Below are positions 8,236-15,584 of a DNA stretch of 27,688 bases, piece after piece; the stretch's first letter is position 1, and each line of letters starts with the position of its first letter. The stretch is from the NCBI GenBank assembly GCA_043760535.1, contig JAYUOV010000270.1:1-27688 (forward strand), given 5' to 3'. The position numbers and the translations under genes are program-made. Origin of the DNA: JAZKFT01 sp043760535 (lineage in GTDB: Bacteria; Bacteroidota; Bacteroidia; Chitinophagales; Chitinophagaceae). Under the pieces are notes generated by a model. That model was not told the origin of the DNA. It was given only the letters and a program-made list of their open reading frames with translations, and searched no databases.

Positions 8236-8508
8236 ATGAAATACAACGCCACAACCCTACAAAAACTAGAAAAAATACTGGGCGAAGCTGAATATGTAAT
8301 TCGCTACGAAAGGGGCACGTTTCAGAGCGGTTACTGCATTTTAGAGCTGCGTAAAGTAGTGGTGGTAAATAAATTTTTAGATGTGGAAGGCCGCATTAAT
8401 ACTTTGCTGGAACTGATACCCATACTAAATATAGATTTGGATTCGCTTACCCACGAAAGCCAGAAACTGTACGTAGACATTAAAAAAAACGCCATTGAGG
8501 CCGTGTAA
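8236..8508 (+). CDS. Conserved small protein of unknown function
   Basis: This is a 90-residue soluble protein starting M-K-Y-N-A-T-T-L-Q-K-L-E-K-I-L-G. The pattern is a helix, then strands (Y-V-I-R-Y-E-R-G-T-F-Q-S-G-Y-C-I-L-E-L-R-K-V-V-V-V-N), then two helices including D-V-E-G-R-I-N-T-L-L-E-L-I-P-I-L. I recognise similar short proteins beside metallo-beta-lactamase-fold genes in Bacteroidota but know no function. It has a good promoter upstream and a strong terminator 22 bp downstream, so it is probably a single-gene transcript. Confidence 0.75.
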   Translation: MKYNATTLQKLEKILGEAEYVIRYERGTFQSGYCILELRKVVVVNKFLDVEGRINTLLELIPILNIDLDSLTHESQKLYVDIKKNAIEAV

Positions 8509-8529
8509 CATGTCCAAACAATTTTTTAC

Positions 8530-8562
8530 AAAGACTTTCTGGCACCAACCATGAAAGTCTTT
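8530..8562 (+). terminator. Intrinsic terminator after the 90-residue gene
   Basis: AAAGACTTTC (8530-8539) and GAAAGTCTTT (8553-8562) form a perfect ten-base stem with a 13-base loop, followed by TTAATTTT. It lies 22 bp past the stop at 8508 and 44 bp before the next gene. Confidence 0.7.
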
Positions 8563-8605
8563 TAATTTTGGGCACTTTGTTTTTATAACCAATCCTGTTT
8601 TAATT

Positions 8606-9376
8606 GTGGGTTTTACTATTACTTTTTTAGGTACAGGCACAAGCGGTGGCGTACCCATGGTAGCTTGCCAGTGCCATGTGTGTACCAGCCAGCACACAAA
8701 AGATAAACGCCTCCGCAGCAGTATTATGGTGCAGAGCCAAACCACCACCATCATTGTAGATGCCACACCCGACTTTAGGCAGCAAATGCTCCGAGAAAAA
8801 GTAACTGCAATAGGGGCCATACTTGTTACCCATCCACATAAAGACCATATAGGCGGGCTAGATGATACCAAGGCTTTTCAATACTTTCAGGGGCGGCCTA
8901 CCAGTATTTATGGCAATAGAATAAGCCTTGAAGGTGTAAAACAAGAACTGCCTTATGCCTTTGATGGTACCGATTACCCTGGCCTGCCCAGTTTTAACCT
9001 TCATGAAATTGGCGATGAACCATTTACCATAGGCGACATTGCCATACAACCTATCAAAGCATGGCATCACAAAATGCCGGTATTAGGCTATCGTTTTGGC
9101 CAGCATTTTACCTACATAACCGATGCTAACCGAATAGAAGAAACTGAAAAGGAAAAAATTCGTGGCTGCGATATGTTGGTGTTAAATACGCTTCGCAAAG
9201 AGCCACACATTTCGCATTTTACATTGCAGGAAGCCATAGATTTAAGTATAGAGTTGGGTATAAAAAAACAATATTTTACCCATATCAGCCATCAGCTTGG
9301 GCGGCATGATGTTATTAATAGGGAGTTACCAGTAGGAATGGAATTGGCCTGGGATGGATTGGTGGTGGATGTGTAA
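8606..9376 (+). CDS. Metallo-beta-lactamase-fold hydrolase (PhnP-like)
   Basis: This is a 256-residue MBL-fold protein. F-L-G-T-G-T-S-G-G-V-P opens the protein, C-Q-C-H-V-C at 21-26 resembles the zinc-binding cysteines of PhnP-type phosphodiesterases, and T-H-P-H-K-D-H-I-G-G at 75-84 is the HxHxDH metal site (H76, H78, D80, H81). Later ligands are in the A-W-H-H-K-M-P-V-L-G-Y-R-F region, Y-I-T-D-A-N and T-H-I-S-H-Q. The family includes phosphoribosyl 1,2-cyclic phosphate phosphodiesterase, but no phn genes are present, so the substrate is unknown. The start is GTG at 8606; no in-frame ATG precedes the conserved first strand. TAATTTTG at 8563-8570 fits the -7 box but lacks an obvious TTTG partner. 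Confidence 0.88.
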   Translation: MGFTITFLGTGTSGGVPMVACQCHVCTSQHTKDKRLRSSIMVQSQTTTIIVDATPDFRQQMLREKVTAIGAILVTHPHKDHIGGLDDTKAFQYFQGRPTSIYGNRISLEGVKQELPYAFDGTDYPGLPSFNLHEIGDEPFTIGDIAIQPIKAWHHKMPVLGYRFGQHFTYITDANRIEETEKEKIRGCDMLVLNTLRKEPHISHFTLQEAIDLSIELGIKKQYFTHISHQLGRHDVINRELPVGMELAWDGLVVDV

Positions 9377-9403
9377 GAATTTGAAACACTAAATACATGC
9401 TTA

Positions 9404-10444
9404 CTAACTTGTTGCTGCTACATCATCCGTCTCATCTTTTTTACCAAATTCATCTATATAAATTCTTACAAACAAGGAGAACAAAGAAAGCAGCAGCGGC
9501 CCAAATATTAGCCCCATAAAACCAAACAAGTTTACGCCAATAATAACACCAAAAACGGTAATTAGCGGATGTGCATCTGCCAGCTTTTTCTGTAGTATAA
9601 AGCGAAAAACATTATCGCTTACGCCTATGGCAAAAAGCCCCCAGAACAGTAAACCAATACCAGCAGATTGATGGCCGGATGCAAACAAATACAAATCAAT
9701 AGGCACCCATGCTATCATAGTGCCAACAAGGGGTACTACGGAACAAATACCAGTAATAATGCCCCACAATATAGGCTCATCCACGCCAAAAATCATATAG
9801 CCTACCATGGCTACAATGCCCTGCACTACTGCAAGTACGGGGATGCCAATAGCATTTGCCTTTACCATTTCTCTTATTTCTAACAATACTTTATCTCGGT
9901 TGCGGTGTTGTAATGGTAGGTTTCGCCTAAGCCACAATTCCATATCGCCGCATTTTATAATCATAAAGTATAGTATAAAATACATAATACCCAGGTTGGT
10001 AACAGTTGCCAGCGTAGAGCCTATTAATTTAGGTGCCAATGATGATGCGGCAGCAATAGCTTTATCAATATTTTTTTGGGTAAAAATATCCAGCTTAAAA
10101 TGCTGCTGCAGATACACATCTATCTGGCCTAGCATTAAAAAAAGTGGTCTGTTATCGGTTATATAAGGTTCTACCTTGCTTATAAGTATTGATATAATCC
10201 ATGCAAATGGAAGCACAATAACCACAAAAGAAATAACGATAATTAAAAGAGCTACCAGCCACCTAGGCCATTTTTTATCAATAATGAGTTTAAACATGAG
10301 TTTACGAGCCAGCACATACAATGCAACCGATGCCAAAAAAGCACTCAGCATAAAAAACATTTGCTGCCAAATAACCCAAAACAAAAAAATGATGATGGCT
10401 AAAAATAGAAACTGCCTTATTTTATTAGGATGTATTTGATCCAT
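9404..10444 (-). CDS. AI-2E family transporter (PerM/YdiK-like permease)
   Basis: This is a 346-residue polytopic inner-membrane protein with about seven or eight hydrophobic segments: two near residues 12-45, one at 62-88, one around 150-165, and several between 205 and 330. The P-x-x-x-G-x-x-x-G-x-x-x-x-x-P-x-x-G pattern in G-I-I-T-G-I-C-S-V-V-P-L-V-G-T and G-L-I-F-G-P-L-L-L-S-L near the C-terminus are hallmarks of the AI-2E transporter (UPF0118) family. Family members have been linked to autoinducer-2 export or Na+/H+ antiport, so the substrate cannot be stated. It converges with the MBL gene with only 27 bp between stops. Confidence 0.92.
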   Translation of the reverse strand: MDQIHPNKIRQFLFLAIIIFLFWVIWQQMFFMLSAFLASVALYVLARKLMFKLIIDKKWPRWLVALLIIVISFVVIVLPFAWIISILISKVEPYITDNRPLFLMLGQIDVYLQQHFKLDIFTQKNIDKAIAAASSLAPKLIGSTLATVTNLGIMYFILYFMIIKCGDMELWLRRNLPLQHRNRDKVLLEIREMVKANAIGIPVLAVVQGIVAMVGYMIFGVDEPILWGIITGICSVVPLVGTMIAWVPIDLYLFASGHQSAGIGLLFWGLFAIGVSDNVFRFILQKKLADAHPLITVFGVIIGVNLFGFMGLIFGPLLLSLFSLFVRIYIDEFGKKDETDDVAATS

Positions 10445-10650
10445 AAATGATGATTTAATAAGTGAAAATTAATGCTTTTATGCAGAATGATATACGTAAT
10501 GGGCTAAACGCTAGATACCGGTAGTAGTGTAAGCGGTTTTTTTAAAAAAATCCATTGCACGATTGTACAACTTTCATTTATACCTAAACCTTAAATTATA
10601 CCAGATTAAAACCGGGGTATAACTGTGAGCAGCGTAAAAATGCCGCTGCC

Positions 10651-10840
10651 TATACCGAAGCACTTACTAACTGCCTTAAAAAAAAGATATTTTACTGTGT
10701 AAAAAAATGGCATCGGTTTTAACAATGCTTCCTTTGCTAATGGTAACGGAATTATAAATAGTCAGGAACGGGCCAAAGACTACAGCTGGCAAATAGATTG
10801 GAAACATGAGAACGGAACGGTGGTAATGGTTAGATATTAA
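10651..10840 (+). pseudogene. Decayed sensor histidine kinase ATPase domain
   Basis: Two fragments in different frames resemble a NarL-class histidine kinase. At 10651-10680, Y-T-E-A-L-T-N-C-L-K resembles the N box (R-I-x-Q-E-A-L-T-N-x-x-K-H). At 10703-10840 the frame reads K-N-G-I-G-F-N-N, then G-N-G-I-I-N-S-Q-E-R-A, then W-K-H-E-N-G-T-V-V-M-V-R-Y and a stop, matching the G1/G2 boxes and C-terminal end. The roughly 25 residues normally between the N box and D-N-G-x-G-F are missing and the frame shifts. No start, sensor domain or regulator is present nearby. The remaining parts of 10445-11181 show no gene I can support. Confidence 0.6.
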
Positions 10841-11181
10841 GGATTGGGTTGTAGTAAATTAAAGCCATTACAAACTGTATTCAATAACGGATAAAAATAT
10901 ATTTGAAACATTAACAGCTGAGACGCAAAACGCATGGCCATACAACTAAACAGTAGCGTACTTACCGTATAGAAACATATTGCCATTACCTACACCACAC
11001 TTCATGTAAATTTCAAAATGCAGATTATTTCCATAGCCCATAACAACTATTGGTTTCAGTGTGCAAATTGTTTGATGCATTGCTTGTAATGTTATCAAGC
11101 AGATTAATAACAATCCCATTTTTTCGTAGTTGTACAATTGGGAAAAGCAGTTTACCTTACATGCAATAATTTAAACCCAAT

Positions 11182-11553
11182 ATGAATACTATTGCTTACC
11201 GGATTGGTGCTATTTTGTATGCCCTTATCATTGGTTTTTTTGGGGTTAATCATTTTTTAAATGCCTCAAAAATGACGGGCATGATACCATCCTATTTACC
11301 AAGCCCAATAGTTTGGGTATATATTTCGGGCGGTACATTATTACTGGCAGCCATAGCCATCATTATTGATAAACAAAGCCGCCTTGCAGGTTACCTGCTT
11401 TTATTATTACTCGTTATTATCATTGCCACCATACACGTACCAGGCTATATTAATGCGGTAAACGAGGGGGCTAAAATAATGAGCCTGACTGATATACTTA
11501 AAGATGGTGCCATGGCTGCTGCTGCTTTAATGGTAGCTGCAAAGGGCAAGTGA
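11182..11553 (+). CDS. DoxX-like small membrane protein
   Basis: This is a 123-residue protein with four predicted membrane segments (about residues 5-25, 44-62, 67-86, 103-119). The N-terminal I-G-F-F-G-V-N-H-F-L-N-A-S-K-M-T-G-M-I-P motif is typical of DoxX/DoxX-like proteins in Bacteroidota. Their role is uncertain; some DoxX members act in redox or sulfur metabolism at the membrane. The ATG at 11182 is the first plausible start. It stands alone, between a decayed kinase and a glycosyltransferase. Confidence 0.75.
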   Translation: MNTIAYRIGAILYALIIGFFGVNHFLNASKMTGMIPSYLPSPIVWVYISGGTLLLAAIAIIIDKQSRLAGYLLLLLLVIIIATIHVPGYINAVNEGAKIMSLTDILKDGAMAAAALMVAAKGK

Positions 11554-11730
11554 GATAAGCATCGGATAATGTGATTGGTAGCATCCAAAGTTTTTAAAAA
11601 GCAAATTAAAAAATGCCTTTTAAGCTTGTTATTCGTGTGCTGCTAAATAGCACTTTGCAAACGCTAGGCAGTATCGCTGCAAAACGGCTTTCACCCTGAA
11701 ATACACCTACCTTAGCTCCAAAAAATTTCC

Positions 11731-12606
11731 ATGACCGTTACCGGGTTTTCGTTTATCCGCAATGCTGTAAAATACGATTTTCCCATAGTGGAATCGCTGA
11801 AAAGTATTTTACCATTGGTAGATAAACTAGTGGTGGCAGTAGGTGCAGGCGAAGACAAAACAAGAGAACTGGTAGCCGCAATAGACCCTGAAAAAATTAT
11901 TATTATAGATACTGTTTGGAACGAAAACATGAAGCACGGAGGCCGTGTACTGGCCGATGAAACCAACAAAGCCTTTGCAGCCATTATCTGGCAAAGCGAC
12001 TGGTGCATTTACATACAAGGAGACGAAGTGCTACATGAAAAACACCATGCGCCGCTAAAAGAAAGTATGCTTCGCTGGAAAGATGATGCAACAGTTGAAG
12101 GCCTGCTTTTAGATTTTGTACATTTTTATGGCAGCTACCAACTGGTAGGCAGTAGCAGCAAATGGTACCGTAACGAGATTCGTGTTGTTCGCAATAACAA
12201 GGCTATTTTTAGTTACGAAGATGCCCAGGGTTTTCGTAAAAAGCCGAACGAAAAATTACGTGTAAAGACCGCCAATGCTGCCATGTACCATTATGGCTGG
12301 GTAAGGGAGCCGTTGGCTATGCAAGCCAAATGGAACAATAGCGGTGGCCTTTGGAATGGTGATGAATGGACCCAAAAAATGAACCAGGAAAACGCCGGCC
12401 CATTTTCCTACGACCAAACGCAGGTCCTTAAAAAATTTACCGGTACCCACCCTGCCATCATGCATGAGAGAATTGCCAAAGCTAACTGGAGTTTCGACTA
12501 CGAACCTGCCAAAGCCAACCTGCCTTTTAAAGAACGGTTCAAAAATTTTATTGCATTGATAACGGGCGGTAAAAGGCCTTTTGATTACAAGAATTACAAG
12601 CTTTAG
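11731..12606 (+). CDS. Family 2-type glycosyltransferase
   Basis: This is a 291-residue cytoplasmic protein. The N-terminal half has a GT-A nucleotide-sugar-binding fold: S-F-I-R-N-A-V-K-Y-D-F-P-I-V-E-S-L at 7-23, V-D-K-L-V-V-A-V-G near 30, and Q-G-D-E-V-L at 96-101 in the place of the metal-binding DxD. The remainder has Y-H-Y-G-W-V-R-E-P and several aromatic-rich loops seen in Bacteroidota GT2 proteins of this length. Sugar and acceptor are not predictable. No other polysaccharide genes are nearby. Confidence 0.85.
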   Translation: MTVTGFSFIRNAVKYDFPIVESLKSILPLVDKLVVAVGAGEDKTRELVAAIDPEKIIIIDTVWNENMKHGGRVLADETNKAFAAIIWQSDWCIYIQGDEVLHEKHHAPLKESMLRWKDDATVEGLLLDFVHFYGSYQLVGSSSKWYRNEIRVVRNNKAIFSYEDAQGFRKKPNEKLRVKTANAAMYHYGWVREPLAMQAKWNNSGGLWNGDEWTQKMNQENAGPFSYDQTQVLKKFTGTHPAIMHERIAKANWSFDYEPAKANLPFKERFKNFIALITGGKRPFDYKNYKL

Positions 12607-12615
12607 GGTTTACCA

Positions 12616-12632
12616 TGTAGCAGGCTGCTACA
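12616..12632. terminator. Short hairpin between convergent genes
   Basis: TGTAGCAG-G-CTGCTACA is a perfect inverted repeat with eight-base arms around one base. It lies between the glycosyltransferase stop (12606) and the SDR, and overlaps the SDR stop codon (12628-12630). Its position suggests a bidirectional terminator, but there is no strong T run. Confidence 0.35.
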
Positions 12633-13446
12633 CAAATAAATCTGGATACAACTGTGCACCCGGCACCACTGAGTATTTACTTAAATCGGTAATGCCTTCG
12701 GCTGCTAATACATCTTCGTCTATAAAAAAGTTACCGGTACATTCTGCAGAAGGTTTGCTGAGAATAATGTAGGCCGTATCGGCAATGATATCGACAGTGC
12801 GGCTCATGTTTATAAGGGCATCGCCACCAAGCAGGTTTTGTACTGCCGCAGTGGCAATTGTGGTTTTGGGCCACAAGGCATTGGCAGCCACTTTATCTTT
12901 CTTTAGTTCGGCCGAAAGGCCAAAAGCAATCATACTCATATTGTATTTGCTAATAGTGTATGCCAGATGGCGGCTAAACCATTTTGGCTCCATATTAATG
13001 GGCGGCGACAGGGTAAGTATATGCGGATTTTCGGCCTTTTTTAAATGCGGTATGCAGGCACGGCACATCATAAAAGTGCCCCGAACATTAATATCATACA
13101 TCAGGTCGAAACGTTTGGGTTCGGTTTGTTCTGTAGGTGTAAGCGATATGGCCGAAGCGTTGTTTATTAGCACATCTATACCACCAAAAGTTTCGATGGT
13201 TTTGTCCACCACGTTTTGTATCTGGTCTTCAAAACGAATATCGCATTGTACGGCCAAAGCCTTGCCACCAGCGGCTTCTACCTCGGCGGCGGCGGTAAAA
13301 ATAGTACCTCCAAGCTTGGGGTTTTCTTCTACACTTTTGGCGGCAATTACTATATTGGCACCTTCTGCAGCCAGCTTAAGTGCTATGGCTTTACCAATAC
13401 CTCTTGTGGCACCAGTAATAATAATGGTTTTGTTTTTGAAAGACAT
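12628..13446 (-). CDS. SDR-family oxidoreductase (HSDL2-like)
   Basis: This is a 272-residue classical short-chain dehydrogenase. It has T-G-A-T-R-G-I-G at 11-18 for NAD(P) binding, N-N-A-S at 95-98, a serine region L-T-L-S-P-P-I-N at 144-151, and catalytic Y163-x-x-x-K167 in A-Y-T-I-S-K-Y. The S-P-P-x-N loop and the P-K-T-T-I-A-T-A-A-V segment are typical of hydroxysteroid-dehydrogenase-like 2 (HSDL2) relatives, often linked to lipid metabolism; the substrate is unknown. The start is placed at the ATG at 13446 because M-S-F-K-N-K-T-I-I-I-T-G is the normal N-terminus; an upstream in-frame start at 13497 would add 17 unconserved residues and cover hairpins. Confidence 0.9.
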   Translation of the reverse strand: MSFKNKTIIITGATRGIGKAIALKLAAEGANIVIAAKSVEENPKLGGTIFTAAAEVEAAGGKALAVQCDIRFEDQIQNVVDKTIETFGGIDVLINNASAISLTPTEQTEPKRFDLMYDINVRGTFMMCRACIPHLKKAENPHILTLSPPINMEPKWFSRHLAYTISKYNMSMIAFGLSAELKKDKVAANALWPKTTIATAAVQNLLGGDALINMSRTVDIIADTAYIILSKPSAECTGNFFIDEDVLAAEGITDLSKYSVVPGAQLYPDLFV

Positions 13447-13497
13447 GCAATAGTTATTTTGAATGAAAGATAATGGCAAATTGCTAAAAAACAGCAA

Positions 13498-13521
13498 CCA
13501 TTTTTTGAGCTCAAAAAATGG
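13498..13521. promoter_or_regulatory. 24-bp perfect palindrome upstream of the SDR gene
   Basis: CCATTTTTTGAG joined to its exact reverse complement, centred on GAGCTC, lies 52 bp before the SDR start. A second stem (TTGCT...AGCAA, 13481-13497) lies directly beside it on the gene side. It could be an operator or a leader structure. No T run suits it as the nfu terminator. Confidence 0.4.
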
Positions 13522-13577
13522 AAGCCTGCATTTTAAAAAAACGTAAGTATCCTTTACTTTGTAGCCCTGTCATTTAC

Positions 13578-13606
13578 AAAAAAAAGCGTTTCTTTTTGAG
13601 AAACAC
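13578..13606 (-). terminator. Intrinsic terminator downstream of nfu
   Basis: On the minus strand GTTTCT-CAAAA-AGAAAC is followed by GC and eight T. It lies about 125 bp past the nfu stop at 13732 and before the SDR promoter region. Confidence 0.55.
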
Positions 13607-13684
13607 TTTTTCACTTTTTATATTCTTAAAGAAATGGTAGGTACCAATATTTTGCAAAAATCAGACACTATAATTGTGGTTCAT

Positions 13685-13731
13685 CCAATTACCAATCTCT
13701 AACCACCCAATCCCTATTTCCCAATCTCCAA
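13685..13731. repeat. Heptamer-like array next to the nfu stop
   Basis: Repeated CCAATCT/CCCAATC/TCCAATC units with a mostly seven-base period run up to the stop codon of nfu. The same word recurs at 15550-15584 beside the uvrD stop. Confidence 0.6.
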
Positions 13732-14334
13732 TCACTCCGCCTCAGCCACTACTTCCTGTACTTCGGGTATCATTCGCTTCATCATGCCTTCTATACCTGC
13801 TTTTAGGGTAATCATGCTGCTTGGGCAGCCACTGCAACTGCCTTGCAGCATCAGGTTTACCTTGCCATCTTCGTAACTTTTAAACTGTATGGCACCGCCA
13901 TCCATTTCCACTGCTGGTTTTACATAGTTTTCTAGCAGTTCTTTTATACGTTTTACCACATCATCATCATCGGCCAATACGGTGTTGCTGGCTTCCTGCT
14001 TTTTCATGGTGGCCACATCTTCTTCGTTTACTACCACACCACCGTTTTCCAGGTATTCCTTCATAAACTGTTTAATGGTAGGTATTACATCCTGCCAATC
14101 TTCGGTATCTATAGTTTTAGTAAGGGTTACAAAATTGCTGGCAATAAACACACTTTTTACAAATGGAAAACTGAACAATTCTTTTGCCAGCGGCGAAGGG
14201 CCAGCATAAGATTCGTCTTGAAAATCAATGCTTTTGCCGGGGTACAATAATTTGTTGGCTACAAATTTCATTGTTTCGGGGTTGGGTGTCATCTCGGTGT
14301 AAATGCTGATGATGGGGCTTCCTGTTTTTATCAT
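13732..14334 (-). CDS. Nfu-type Fe-S cluster scaffold/carrier protein
   Basis: This is a 200-residue protein with two domains. Residues about 8-95 are the Nfu N-terminal domain (Y-T-E-M-T-P-N-P-E-T-M-K-F, F-V-K-S-V-F-I-A-S-N-F-V-T-L-T-K). Residues about 122-195 are the NifU C-terminal domain with the cluster-binding pair C167-x-x-C170 in G-S-C-S-G-C-P-S-S. The protein delivers or stores 4Fe-4S clusters for apoproteins in the cytoplasm. A stretch of four aspartates (A-D-D-D-D-V-V) links the domains. The leader contains a CCGCC-TAC-GGCGG hairpin at 14358-14370. A terminator follows downstream. Confidence 0.93.
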   Translation of the reverse strand: MIKTGSPIISIYTEMTPNPETMKFVANKLLYPGKSIDFQDESYAGPSPLAKELFSFPFVKSVFIASNFVTLTKTIDTEDWQDVIPTIKQFMKEYLENGGVVVNEEDVATMKKQEASNTVLADDDDVVKRIKELLENYVKPAVEMDGGAIQFKSYEDGKVNLMLQGSCSGCPSSMITLKAGIEGMMKRMIPEVQEVVAEAE

Positions 14335-14504
14335 GATGATTTCTTTTTGTTTTTTGGCCGCCTACGGCGGAAATAGAAAGTTACTAAATTACTACTCTAA
14401 TTATGTAAAAGTAACAACTTCAATGCCGTTTTAGTTGATTTTGGCAAAATGGCATGGTTAGCGTTTTTAAAAATTTCGCTTATCGAAAAGTTGTTTATAC
14501 AGCT

Positions 14505-15272
14505 TTAATTAATAACCTTAACCTGTTTTGCTGTTCTTCTCTTTTCGTTTTGATGATAAATAAATGATGAAACGGCCCAGCCACTTACGGCTCCCATAAA
14601 CACATCGCTGGCCCAATGTTTTTGGTATTGCATACGGCTAATACCTATGCCGGTAGCCATACCATAACTCAGTAAGCCTACCCATAATTTTTTTTTGCTG
14701 TGCAAATAAATCATTGTAGCCGTGCTAAAAGAAACGCTGCTATGGCCGCTAAAAAAGCTTTCGAATTTGTTGGCTTTAAACGGGCCATCCCAATAGTTGG
14801 CACCTCTTCCGTTTACCGGCCGTGCCCGGCCAAAAAGATTTTTAACCCCCACAGTTAATGCTCCTGTAAATATTTGTGCCTGCAGGTTATCTAGGGCAAA
14901 GTTTTTAAGTTTTGGATTTTTAATAACCATTGCTATGCCAAGGGTAACCAATGTGCTACCCACTGCCACTGGTGTGGAGCCTGCAAATGCCCCTGCTTTT
15001 CCAAACGATTGTCCATTCGCATTCCACCGGGCAAAGGGTTTGTTGATGTCTTCATCCAGTAAAATGAGTGTGCCGGTTATGGCCACTGCACCGCCAAATA
15101 TGGCCAGATCTTTTGTTTTCCAACGGGTGGGTTGTGTTAGAAACTGTACACCATTTGTCCAGTAGCTTTTAAGGTATTCACCTGCGGTGGAAGTTGGGAT
15201 GGAGTCGGTTGTATTTTGGGCTTTGCCCAAATGGGTTTGTGCCAAAAAAAGAATGGAAAGGATGTATTTCAT
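14505..15272 (-). CDS. Exported PAP2-family phosphatase
   Basis: This is a 255-residue protein from the ATG at 15272; the longer reading from 15299 puts nine extra residues before the signal peptide and is rejected. Residues 1-18 are a signal peptide (M-K-Y-I-L-S-I-L-F-L-A-Q-T-H). The three acid-phosphatase motifs are present: K144-N-L-F-G-R-A-R-P (144-152), S-G-H-S (175-178) and S-R-M-Q-Y-Q-K-H-W-A-S-D (212-223) with the catalytic histidine H219. Several hydrophobic helices suggest membrane attachment. Family members dephosphorylate undecaprenyl pyrophosphate, phosphatidate or similar lipids; the substrate here is unknown. Confidence 0.88.
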   Translation of the reverse strand: MKYILSILFLAQTHLGKAQNTTDSIPTSTAGEYLKSYWTNGVQFLTQPTRWKTKDLAIFGGAVAITGTLILLDEDINKPFARWNANGQSFGKAGAFAGSTPVAVGSTLVTLGIAMVIKNPKLKNFALDNLQAQIFTGALTVGVKNLFGRARPVNGRGANYWDGPFKANKFESFFSGHSSVSFSTATMIYLHSKKKLWVGLLSYGMATGIGISRMQYQKHWASDVFMGAVSGWAVSSFIYHQNEKRRTAKQVKVIN

Positions 15273-15333
15273 GTGGATGAAAGTAGGATGAAATGCCAAT
15301 TATTTTCACCAAAAAAATAGCATAAAAACTTTG

Positions 15334-15404
15334 CCGACCTTTTTCCACCTCCGTCGGGTAAGAGCCTGCCACCTCCGCCAGCGGAGGATAATGATGCAGG
15401 CTCT
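15334..15404. repeat. Compound hairpin cluster
   Basis: CCGAC (15334-15338) pairs with GTCGG (15353-15357). AGAGCCTGC (15361-15369) pairs with GCAGGCTCT (15396-15404), enclosing a nested hairpin CCTCCGC-CA-GCGGAGG (15372-15387). It lies 64 bp before the second copy of the 55-bp repeat, just as another hairpin pair precedes copy 1. No gene is visible between 15273 and 15584. Confidence 0.7.
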
Positions 15405-15468
15405 CACTACGATGACTATTACCAAATGAAATTGAGGAGATGGCTATGTTCAATAGTAGCACAACAGT

Positions 15469-15523
15469 TGAACGGAGTCCCGTAATGCTACGGGATTTAC
15501 AACGTTCGCCAATGTCGCCCCAT
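15469..15523. repeat. 55-bp dispersed hairpin repeat, copy 2
   Basis: This is 51/55 identical to 6371-6425 and in the same orientation. The core CCCGTA-ATGC-TACGGG is a perfect hairpin with a four-base loop. It lies in the spacer between the PAP2 and uvrD genes. Confidence 0.8.
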
Positions 15524-15549
15524 CAAGGCCCAAAAGCTGGTATCCAAAA

Positions 15550-15584
15550 TAAATCCCCAACCCCAATCTCCAAACAACCAATCC
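15550..15584. repeat. Heptamer-like array next to the uvrD stop
   Basis: Units such as CCCCAAC, CCCAATC, TCCAAAC and CCTACTC run directly into the uvrD stop codon at 15585. They resemble the array beside the nfu stop. Confidence 0.5.

Noticed and set aside
10946..11137. 63-codon minus-strand frame with a hydrophobic start
   Set aside because: It begins with TTG, has no ribosome-binding site or recognisable domain, and lies in a decayed spacer. It could be a small exported peptide but cannot be supported.
13447..13497. N-terminal extension of the SDR gene
   Set aside because: The 17 extra residues are not family-like and the conserved N-terminus begins at the ATG at 13446.
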